Positions 1 to 4,792 of a stretch of DNA of 6,512 bases are shown here, one piece after another. Made by a program: the position numbers and the translations under genes. The notes beneath the pieces were generated by a model that ran no database searches, was not told where the DNA came from, and worked only from the letters and a program-made list of their open reading frames with translations. The first letter of the stretch is position 1. Each line of letters begins with the position of its first letter. Source of the DNA: Hyphomicrobiaceae bacterium (lineage in GTDB: Bacteria > Pseudomonadota > Alphaproteobacteria > Rhizobiales > Hyphomicrobiaceae); the NCBI GenBank assembly GCA_021775715.1, contig JAJFHI010000059.1:1-6512 (forward strand), written 5' to 3'.

Positions 1-516
1 GGCGCCGTAGGCTTTTGCCAGCTGGATGGCGGTGACACCGATGCCGGAGGTTCCCCCATGCACCAGAAACCACTCGCCGGACTGAAGCCTGCCGCGCTCA
101 AACACGTTGTGCCAGACAGTGAAGAAGGTTTCCGGCGCACCCGCCGCTTCTGTCATTGAGAGCCCGGTGGGAACAGGCAGGCACGCAACATCGTCGGCAA
201 TGCAGTACTCAGCGTAGCCGCCGCCGTTGACCAAAGCCATCACGGCATCACCATCGTTGAAGCGTGCAGTGTCTTCGCCGAGTTTGACAATGGTGCCGGC
301 AACTTCGAGGCCGGGCGTGGTCGAGTGACCTTTTGGCGCGGGATAGGTGCCGCTGCGCTGCATGACGTCTGGACGGTTGATGCCGGCGGCATCAACCTTG
401 ATGAGAACCTGCCCAGGACCCGGTGTCGGCACAGGGGTTTCTTCCACCAGCAACACTTCAGGACCGCCTTGGCCATGAATTGCGATGGCTTTCATTGTTT
501 CGGGTATGTCAGTCAT
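1..516 (-). CDS. NAD(P)H quinone oxidoreductase, PIG3-like (N-terminal part, cut by window edge)
   Basis: Zinc-independent quinone oxidoreductase of the medium-chain dehydrogenase superfamily, closest by eye to the PIG3/TP53I3 type, which reduces quinones with NADPH in the cytosol. The 172 visible residues run into the left edge of the window, so the gene is incomplete here; members are usually about 325-335 residues. Seen: a GroES-like N-terminal fold with NRPDVMQRSGTYP (residues 47-59), PGLEVAGTI (68-76), a GGGYAEY stretch (98-104), and the start of the Rossmann fold with the nucleotide-binding loop GGTSGIG (154-160). The structural-zinc cysteine cluster of true alcohol dehydrogenases is absent. 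The start at 516 is preceded by GAGG about 7 bases upstream. An in-frame ATG at 495 (Met8, then KAIAI) is an alternative start. It is transcribed divergently from the DUF1192 gene. The family is clear; the physiological substrate is not. Confidence 0.93.
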   Translation of the reverse strand, partial: MTDIPETMKAIAIHGQGGPEVLLVEETPVPTPGPGQVLIKVDAAGINRPDVMQRSGTYPAPKGHSTTPGLEVAGTIVKLGEDTARFNDGDAVMALVNGGGYAEYCIADDVACLPVPTGLSMTEAAGAPETFFTVWHNVFERGRLQSGEWFLVHGGTSGIGVTAIQLAKAYGA

Positions 517-617
517 TGGAGGTCCTCGAAGTCAGTTGCACCAAGACTGATGCCTGAGCAGCCGGTTTAAGACAAGTCCAAGGAACATTTTTGCGAGCGG
601 TCGGCGCGTGCGTGGCA

Positions 618-646
618 TTGAGCGAGTTATGACGTCATGGCAGATT
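618..646 (+). promoter_or_regulatory. Candidate promoter of the DUF1192 gene with a palindrome in the spacer
   Basis: TTGAGC (618-623) and CAGATT (641-646) are separated by 17 bases, a plausible housekeeping-sigma promoter with a good -35 and a weak -10. The spacer contains the perfect 10-bp palindrome ATGACGTCAT (629-638). The start codon it would serve is about 30 bases downstream. This is a by-eye match only. Confidence 0.35.
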
Positions 647-663
647 GGCTTGGTGTTGGACCT

Positions 664-670
664 GAGGAGG
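664..670 (+). promoter_or_regulatory. Strong Shine-Dalgarno site fixing the DUF1192 start
   Basis: GAGGAGG lies 6 bases before the ATG at 677. The longer in-frame reading from a GTG at 608 has no such site, and its extra residues do not resemble DUF1192 proteins, so the 677 start is preferred. Confidence 0.8.
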
Positions 671-676
671 ACAATT

Positions 677-865
677 ATGGATGCAGATGAACCAATGGCC
701 GCAAAGGGTGGACAGATTGTTCTCGGCGAAGACTTGTCGGCACTTGCCATTGCCGAACTTGAAGCGCGCATTGGCGCGCTGAAAGATGAAATTGTTCGCA
801 TTGAAGCTGAAGCAGAAAAAAAGCGGGCGCACAGCTCGGCGGCAGCCGCGCTTTTCAAGAGCTAA
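677..865 (+). CDS. DUF1192 family small coiled-coil protein
   Basis: A 62-residue protein matching the usual size and pattern of DUF1192, a short alphaproteobacterial family of unknown function. Seen: an acidic N-terminus (MDADEP), the conserved GEDLSALAIAELEARI stretch (residues 17-32), and a heptad-like amphipathic helix to about residue 50 (ARIGALKDEIVRIEAEAEKK) suggesting a coiled coil. It ends in an alanine-rich tail with a phenylalanine close to the C-terminus (AAAALFKS), which the family usually keeps. There is no signal peptide or membrane segment, so it should be cytosolic. The start at 677 is chosen because of a GAGGAGG ribosome site. It lies upstream of rcdA on the same strand but is separated from it by 442 bases containing a terminator, so they are probably not one simple operon. 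I cannot assign a function. Confidence 0.85.
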   Translation: MDADEPMAAKGGQIVLGEDLSALAIAELEARIGALKDEIVRIEAEAEKKRAHSSAAAALFKS

Positions 866-1053
866 CTCGGCGACAACCGTTTTTGAGACTTAACAGGGCA
901 TCACGTTGCGTTGCGCTTTGATGCAAAAGGCGGCGTATTGTGATGATCGTTCTGTCTGTGTTGTTGTTTTTGGATTGGATGTTGTTGCAACGCGAAGCGT
1001 CGCTTCATTTTCGGACAAAGCTGAATGACCTGCTCCGCACTATTGGGACGGTG
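866..1053. other. Intergenic stretch downstream of the DUF1192 gene
   Basis: No credible protein gene. It is rich in T and G around 940-985. The only structure I see is a short hairpin, GAAGC-GTC-GCTTC (994-1006), followed by ATTTTC. It could be a weak terminator for the DUF1192 transcript, but the stem is short and the U-tract broken. The right end abuts the CtrA-like box. Confidence 0.4.
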
Positions 1054-1068
1054 TTAAACGTTTGTTAG
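1054..1068 (+). promoter_or_regulatory. CtrA-type binding site (TTAA-N7-TTAG)
   Basis: TTAA (1054-1057), seven bases, then TTAG (1065-1068) matches the CtrA consensus TTAA-N7-TTAA at seven of eight defined positions. In CtrA-activated promoters the second half-site usually lies over the -35 region, with a -10 about 17 bases later. Here CTTAAT/TAATAC (1085-1092) sits at about that distance, predicting a start near 1097. TAAACT (1081-1086) is an alternative -10 that would start RNA near 1093. Extra GTTAAC half-site motifs occur at 1150-1155 and 1235-1240. The position, upstream of rcdA, fits CtrA control as I recall it from Caulobacter. Binding itself is inferred. Confidence 0.55.
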
Positions 1069-1092
1069 CCACCTTCTGTCTAAACTTAATAC

Positions 1093-1188
1093 ATCCAGAC
1101 TTTCTGGATCCCGGAGTGGGCCAAAATTCACTCTGTTTGACGCCTCCCTGTTAACTTCTGAGCCGCTCACCCGAGCGGCTCTTTTTTT
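1093..1188 (+). ncRNA. Candidate small RNA or rcdA leader: three hairpins ending in a terminator
   Basis: Three hairpins follow each other on the plus strand. Hairpin 1 is ATCCAGA/TCTGGAT (1093-1099 with 1103-1109, 3-base loop). Hairpin 2 pairs 1112-1119 with 1128-1135, eight pairs of which two are G-U, with a loop of GCCAAAAT. Hairpin 3 is the terminator at 1160-1181. Between hairpins 2 and 3 lies a predicted single-stranded pyrimidine-rich stretch with CCTCCC (1143-1148), complementary to Shine-Dalgarno sequences. A candidate promoter with a CtrA box lies directly upstream. This is the standard architecture of a trans-acting sRNA of about 90-95 nt. The alternative is a 5' leader of rcdA with premature termination. 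No open reading frame fits. I do not recognise a named family. Confidence 0.55.
1160..1188 (+). terminator. Strong rho-independent terminator upstream of rcdA
   Basis: A perfect 9-bp GC-rich stem (GAGCCGCTC 1160-1168, loop ACCC, GAGCGGCTC 1173-1181) is followed by seven T (1182-1188). It ends 295-323 bases after the DUF1192 stop and 119 bases before the rcdA start. It therefore most naturally ends a transcript that begins between those two genes. Confidence 0.9.
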
Positions 1189-1307
1189 GCGTAATCCACA
1201 GGGAATTAGAATGTGCCTCGTTCTTGGCAATGTTGTTAACTATAGCCTCGTACATTGATTTCGTGTACATGGTGAGTGAAGTGTTCCAGTTTGTAGCGTA
1301 GTGAGTC

Positions 1308-1868
1308 ATGAGCAACAGTATTAGCGCCTTCGGGTCGTATGAAAGTAATGGCACAACAGTGTCGTTCGGTGAGCACTTCCAAGCTTCCGAACAATTCGAT
1401 GTGGTTTTCCGCGAGGGCATGGCTCTCGTCGAACAAACCGCAACCTACCTTGATCGCGAAGGCCGCGCGGAAGCCAAAAAGCTGGATCCGCCCGCAAGCG
1501 TTCTTTATGCCACCGAAAGTATGAGACTGACGACACGCCTTCTCGATCTGGCGTCGTGGTTGCTTATTCGTCGTGGCCTGAAGGAAGGTGAGATCACTAC
1601 TGAGGAAGCACGCCGCAAACGTCAGCGTGTGAAACTCAAAGCGCTGGGTCGCCCCTCGCACATCCACAACTTTGAAGATCTGCCAGATGGATTGCGTGGC
1701 CTCATTATCTCAAGCTTTGCTCTGCACGATCGCATTGTGCAGCTGGATCGCGCGATGACATATTCACCAGATGAAGAAGCTGCAAAAGTGGAAGCAGCCA
1801 GTTCGCTGAACCCGGTGGCTTCGCAGATGTCGCTGCTACAGCAGGCGTTTGGCCGCAAAGATTCGTAA
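1308..1868 (+). CDS. rcdA: DUF1465 / RcdA family protein, regulator of CtrA degradation
   Basis: A 186-residue cytosolic protein of the DUF1465 family, to which Caulobacter RcdA belongs. RcdA works in the adaptor hierarchy (CpdR, RcdA, PopA) that brings substrates such as CtrA and TacA to the ClpXP protease at the cell pole. Seen: the conserved helical core YATESMRLTTRLLDLASWLL (residues 67-86), a basic charged linker (ARRKRQRVKLKALGR, 101-115), and the second conserved helix LPDGLRGLI...HDRIVQLDRAM (125-150). This agrees with the family's helical-bundle fold. The C-terminal tail is variable, as is usual. The ATG at 1308 has only a weak ribosome site (GTGAG just upstream), and an in-frame stop at 1299-1301 rules out longer readings. 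A CtrA box lies about 240 bases upstream and its own terminator follows at 1895. Family assignment is firm; the CtrA-degradation role in this organism is inferred by homology. Confidence 0.88.
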   Translation: MSNSISAFGSYESNGTTVSFGEHFQASEQFDVVFREGMALVEQTATYLDREGRAEAKKLDPPASVLYATESMRLTTRLLDLASWLLIRRGLKEGEITTEEARRKRQRVKLKALGRPSHIHNFEDLPDGLRGLIISSFALHDRIVQLDRAMTYSPDEEAAKVEAASSLNPVASQMSLLQQAFGRKDS

Positions 1869-1894
1869 GGCACGTGACTACCGTTTTTAGTTTT

Positions 1895-1935
1895 AAAAGC
1901 CACTGGCTGGATTTGATCCCGCTGGTGGCTTTTTT
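1895..1935 (+). terminator. Rho-independent terminator of rcdA
   Basis: A 13-bp stem pairs 1895-1907 with 1921-1933 (two G-U pairs). An inner GGAT/ATCC hairpin (1909-1912 with 1916-1919) sits within the loop. The stem runs into six T (1930-1935), 26 bases after the rcdA stop. On the other strand it would be followed by only four U, so it may also work weakly in reverse. Confidence 0.88.
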
Positions 1936-1944
1936 CGTAACGCG

Positions 1945-2330
1945 CGGTGTGCGTGTGGTTCCTTGAGATGGTACTGGGTGGGGTTGGCGGAGTTTGTTTT
2001 GCCGCGCCGTACCGGCAGAGCAAAGCTCAGCCTGGCGCTCCGGCGGGGCGCTGCAACGCAGCGGGTCGCGGTGCTCCCCGGCCTCAGGCACAAACGTTTC
2101 CCTTGCTCGGCTTTTCCGGAACACACAAGCGAGCAGGCATGCAACCTGTCGAGTGGATACCGCAAGATGTTGCCGTATGGCACGACTGCTGTTTCCCCTT
2201 GCTGGATCTCCCCACAAGGCACCCGGGTGCGATGATGCGAGCGACAAGCGAGCGTCTGAATCGTTCCCGGCGCCGTGCGCAGCCTGCCCGCAGGGCAGAA
2301 TAGCGTGAGCACACAACACTACAACGCACG
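1945..2330. other. GC-rich, highly structured non-coding block; candidate RNA gene of unknown class
   Basis: No believable protein: several frames on both strands stay open only because of base composition, and none resembles a known family. GC is 73 of 100 bases at 2001-2100, against 50 of 100 at 2341-2440. Inverted repeats are dense. GGTAC/GTACC (1970-1974, 2009-2013) encloses GCGG/CCGC. GGC-A-GAGC/GCTC-A-GCC spans 2014-2032. An eight-pair stem spans 2034-2052 and overlaps, so competes with, CGCTGC/GCAGCG (2049-2063). TGCTCG/CGAGCA pairs 2104-2109 with 2130-2135. CCTTG/CAAGG pairs 2197-2201 with 2215-2219. The perfect palindrome GCACCCGGGTGC lies at 2219-2230, and CTGCCC/GGGCAG at 2284-2298. 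Terminators bound both ends. A minus-strand promoter candidate is TTGTAG-N16-TATTCT (2324 to 2297). It lacks RNase P, tmRNA T-arm and rRNA signatures. Confidence 0.4.
2086..2253. repeat. Imperfect two-copy module inside the structured block
   Basis: Copy A (about 2087-2134) and copy B (about 2179-2253) share elements in the same order: GGCAC, then GTTTCCC(C)TTGCT (2096-2107 and 2191-2203), then an exact ACAAGCGAGC (2125-2134 and 2244-2253). Copy B has a longer middle part that includes the GCACCCGGGTGC palindrome. Shared order with variable spacing suggests an ancient duplication of a structural unit rather than a recent repeat. Confidence 0.45.
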
Positions 2331-2360
2331 AAAAAACCCTGCACGTGTGCAGGGTTTTTT
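2331..2360 (-). terminator. Bidirectional rho-independent terminator downstream of rpmE
   Basis: CCCTGCA-CGTG-TGCAGGG (2337-2354) is flanked by six A (2331-2336) and six T (2355-2360), so it ends in a U-tract when read in either direction. It lies 28 bases past the rpmE stop and is its natural terminator. On the plus strand it would equally end any RNA transcribed rightward from the structured block. Confidence 0.9.
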
Positions 2361-2388
2361 GTTTTCAGAAACCGCAGCTCGTTGCGTT

Positions 2389-2613
2389 CTAGAACATACC
2401 TTCGAATTTTTTGTTGAAGCGTGAGAGACGGCCACCGCGGTCTGTCAGCTTGGCATCGCCACCGGTCCATGCAGGGTGAGATGTCGGGTCGATGTCCAAT
2501 GTGATGGTGTCGCCTTCGCTGCCGTAAGTCGAGAATGTCTCGAACTCGGTACCGTCGGTCATGACAACCTTCACCTTGTGATAGTCAGGGTGAATACCTG
2601 GGTCTTTTTTCAT
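2389..2613 (-). CDS. rpmE: 50S ribosomal protein L31
   Basis: Ribosomal protein L31, a small component of the large subunit that contributes to an intersubunit bridge. The 74-residue length fits. Seen: IHPDYHKVKVVMTDGTEF (residues 7-24), the family block SHPAWTGG (46-53), and the C-terminal DRGGRLSRFNKKF (58-70). It has no cysteine at all, so it is the non-zinc-binding (C-minus) form typical of alphaproteobacteria. The ATG at 2613 is chosen because homologues begin MK followed within a few residues by IHPDYH; a TTG at 2646 would add 11 unsupported residues. The ribosome site is weak (GCGGAC). It is divergent from the ABC exporter, with a terminator directly downstream, so probably monocistronic. 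Confidence 0.96.
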   Translation of the reverse strand: MKKDPGIHPDYHKVKVVMTDGTEFETFSTYGSEGDTITLDIDPTSHPAWTGGDAKLTDRGGRLSRFNKKFEGMF

Positions 2614-2651
2614 GTCGTCCGCTTTCGTAACTGGTGTCTGTCGCAATAGCC

Positions 2652-2678
2652 GGTGCGGGCGCTGAATTTAGCGGCACC
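2652..2678 (-). promoter_or_regulatory. Hairpin in the presumed rpmE leader
   Basis: In the transcript direction, GGTG (2678-2675) pairs with CACC (2655-2652), and inside it CGCT (2673-2670) pairs with AGCG (2663-2660) around a six-base loop. It would lie within a leader of about 100 nt upstream of rpmE, where some other bacteria carry L31 autoregulatory leaders. The stem is short and interrupted, so this is suggestive only. Confidence 0.25.
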
Positions 2679-2719
2679 TCGGCACAGTCGGCGGTTCAGG
2701 AGTAAAATCGTTGCCGCGA

Positions 2720-2748
2720 CCTATAATCGAGACCGCGCCGGCGCACAA
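2720..2748 (-). promoter_or_regulatory. Candidate rpmE promoter
   Basis: Read on the minus strand, TTGTGC (2748-2743) and TATAGG (2725-2720) are separated by 17 bases. The start would fall near 2713, giving a leader of about 100 nt. The overlapping plus-strand TATAAT (2722-2727) has no -35 partner at a normal distance. Confidence 0.4.
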
Positions 2749-2895
2749 TCCCTTTGATGATGTTGGATGTTCCTGAAGCGGCATTTTTGCAGAGTTCACA
2801 CCATTCAAGCCCAATTTTAGCACGATTGTCGCGGATTAGTGGGCGTCGGGTCAAAAGCGCATGCTACCTGTGGCGTTGCGCCGTCCCAAATGGGC

Positions 2896-2923
2896 TTAAC
2901 AACGGCACGAGAAGAGCTAGGTT
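2896..2923 (+). promoter_or_regulatory. Candidate promoter of the ABC exporter gene
   Basis: TTAACA (2896-2901) and TAGGTT (2918-2923) are 16 bases apart, about 37 bases before the GTG start. The -35 match is good and the -10 mediocre. I see nothing else promoter-like in 2751-2959, where a 69-codon open frame (2754-2963) looks like chance. Confidence 0.35.
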
Positions 2924-2959
2924 AGACGCCTGCGAGGGACTTCAGACAAGGATGATAGT

Positions 2960-4783
2960 GTGAGCCGGCGATCAAGAGCGAAACAGAGTGCTGAAGATGC
3001 CACTGAAACTGCAGAGGAAACCTCGAAAAAGCGCCGCTCGCTGAAGCCTCTCTTATCCCTTAAGCCTCTCATTCTAAGACATAAAATGATGCTGGCGCTG
3101 GCCGGTATCGCACTTGTTGCCTCTGCCTTAACGATGTTGGCAGTGCCGTTGGCTGTGCGCCGGATGATTGATTTTGGCTTTTCCTCATCTGACGGCCAGC
3201 TGATCAACCAATATTTCGGAATGCTGATCGTTCTCGGATGCGTGCTGGCGATCGCCAGCGCATCGCGTTTTTACTGCGTCAATTGGTTGGGCGAACGAGT
3301 TGTTAGCGATCTCAGAGAAGAAGTGTTTTCACATCTGACAAAGCTCGAGCCGGCGTTTTTCGAAAAGTCGCACTCTGGCGAACTAATGAGCCGGCTGACC
3401 GCGGATACAACCCAGATCAAAGCTGCAGCAGGGACGGCGCTGAGCCAGGCTCTGCGCAACGCAATCATGCTTGTTGGCGCGCTCATCATGATGTTTTTCA
3501 CGAGCACGAAATTGTCGTTGTTGATTTTGCTCGCAATTCCGGCAATCGTGTTTCCGCTGATGGCCTATGGCCGTGTTGTTAGCCGCAAGTCTCGCGCGGC
3601 CCAAGATGAACTGGCGATGTCGTCGGCATATGCCGGTGAAAATCTGGCAGCTGTGCGCACCATGCAAGCGTTCGCGCATGAGCCGTCGGTGATTGCGAAA
3701 TTTTCCAGTTCTGTCGAGAGTACTTTTGAGGCAGCGCGGTCGCGGCTCGTGGCGCGCGCCGGATTGACAGCGATGACGATGTTTCTTGTCACCCTCAGTA
3801 TCGTCGGCGTGTTGTGGAGTGGGGCGTCGTCCGTTATTGCCGGCGAAATGACCGGCGGGCGTCTCGGCCAGTTCGTGCTTTACGCGCTATTTGCTGGCGG
3901 CGCGATGGCTGAGCTGTCGGAAGTTTGGGGCGAGTTGAACCAAGCGGCTGGTGCAGCGGAGCGGATGGCGGAACTACTGGCCGTCGTTCCTGCAATCAGG
4001 TCGCCTGCAAATCCGACGGCGCTGCCAACTCCCGGTGATGGGGCTGTTAGCTTCGATAACGTTTCATTCCGTTATCCGACCCGCCCCGATGATTTGGCCT
4101 TGGCCGATGTGTCGTTTGACATCAAGCCGGGTGAGACCGTTGCTGTTGTCGGACCGTCAGGTGCTGGAAAGTCGACGTTATTCAATCTGTTGCTTCGATT
4201 TTACGATCCAACATCTGGCAGCGTGACAGTCGATGGCGTTGATGTTTCTCAAGCGGACCTTGAGCACCTTCGCCAGCGCATTTCAGTTGTTCCGCAAGAG
4301 CTGGCGCTATTTGCCGATACCGTCGCGGAGAACATTCGCTATGGCACAGCAGGTGCCAGTCTTACGGATATCAAGAAAGCCGCAGCCGCAGCTCAAGCCG
4401 ATGCATTTATCAATGAGCTGCCGGATGGCTACGACACCAAACTCGGCGAACGCGGCGTAACGCTTTCCGGTGGCCAGCGCCAGCGGCTGGCAATTGCCCG
4501 CGCCATCTTAAAGGACGCCCCAATCCTGTTGCTCGATGAAGCTACGAGTGCACTGGATGCGGAAAACGAGAAAGCTGTGCAGGCGGCTTTAGAGAAGGTG
4601 ATGACGGGCCGAACAACGCTTGTCATTGCGCACCGTCTTGCCACCGTGCAAAACGCGGACCGTATTCTAGTGCTCGACCAAGGCCGCATCGTCGAACAGG
4701 GCACACATGCGAGCCTTGCGACGTCCGGCGGACTTTATGGCCGATTGGCAAAGCTCCAGTTCGACCTGGAAGCAGCTGAGTAA
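2960..4783 (+). CDS. MsbA-related ABC exporter (fused permease and ATPase)
   Basis: A 607-residue half-transporter expected to act as a homodimer in the inner membrane, exporting a lipid-like or hydrophobic substrate; the substrate cannot be read from the sequence. It has a basic, charged cytosolic N-terminus (1-42), then six membrane helices (type I exporter fold, about 43-325) including 45-65, 86-104, 165-181, 185-203 and 272-295. The nucleotide-binding domain (about 360-600) is complete: A-loop Tyr372, Walker A GPSGAGKST (398-406), Q-loop Gln446, X-loop GERG (496-499), signature LSGGQ (502-506), Walker B ILLLDE (522-527) with catalytic Glu527, and H-loop His558. The length is normal and I see no signal peptide. 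The start is a GTG at 2960, with AAGG 8 bases upstream. By memory it belongs with the alphaproteobacterial MsbA-related group found beside rpmE. It converges on the next gene with a 9-bp gap. Confidence 0.94.
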   Translation: MSRRSRAKQSAEDATETAEETSKKRRSLKPLLSLKPLILRHKMMLALAGIALVASALTMLAVPLAVRRMIDFGFSSSDGQLINQYFGMLIVLGCVLAIASASRFYCVNWLGERVVSDLREEVFSHLTKLEPAFFEKSHSGELMSRLTADTTQIKAAAGTALSQALRNAIMLVGALIMMFFTSTKLSLLILLAIPAIVFPLMAYGRVVSRKSRAAQDELAMSSAYAGENLAAVRTMQAFAHEPSVIAKFSSSVESTFEAARSRLVARAGLTAMTMFLVTLSIVGVLWSGASSVIAGEMTGGRLGQFVLYALFAGGAMAELSEVWGELNQAAGAAERMAELLAVVPAIRSPANPTALPTPGDGAVSFDNVSFRYPTRPDDLALADVSFDIKPGETVAVVGPSGAGKSTLFNLLLRFYDPTSGSVTVDGVDVSQADLEHLRQRISVVPQELALFADTVAENIRYGTAGASLTDIKKAAAAAQADAFINELPDGYDTKLGERGVTLSGGQRQRLAIARAILKDAPILLLDEATSALDAENEKAVQAALEKVMTGRTTLVIAHRLATVQNADRILVLDQGRIVEQGTHASLATSGGLYGRLAKLQFDLEAAE

Positions 4784-4792
4784 AATCTCCAA

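Noticed and set aside
608..676. N-terminal extension of the DUF1192 protein from a GTG at 608
   Set aside because: No ribosome site at 608, the extra residues do not look like the family, and GAGGAGG clearly serves the ATG at 677.
1705..2319. Minus-strand open frame of 204 codons, and other long frames over 1893-2470
   Set aside because: They run antisense to rcdA and through terminators, the composition looks like random GC-rich translation, and several frames on both strands are open over the same bases.
1945..2330. RNase P RNA or tmRNA in the structured block
   Set aside because: There is no GAGGAAAGTCC-type RNase P core, no TTCRANTC T-loop and no ANDN-type tag reading frame on either strand.
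2722..2727. Perfect TATAAT on the plus strand as an exporter promoter
   Set aside because: No -35-like hexamer at 16-18 bases upstream; the nearest candidate (TTCAGG, 2695-2700) is 21 bases away, and a start there would be more than 220 bases from the gene.
2754..2963. 69-codon frame whose stop overlaps the exporter GTG start
   Set aside because: No convincing ribosome site or family pattern; the candidate exporter promoter lies inside it, and the overlap is probably chance.
4755..4770. TCCAG/CTGGA hairpin at the end of the exporter gene as a terminator
   Set aside because: A five-bp stem inside the coding region without a following T-run; too weak to call.
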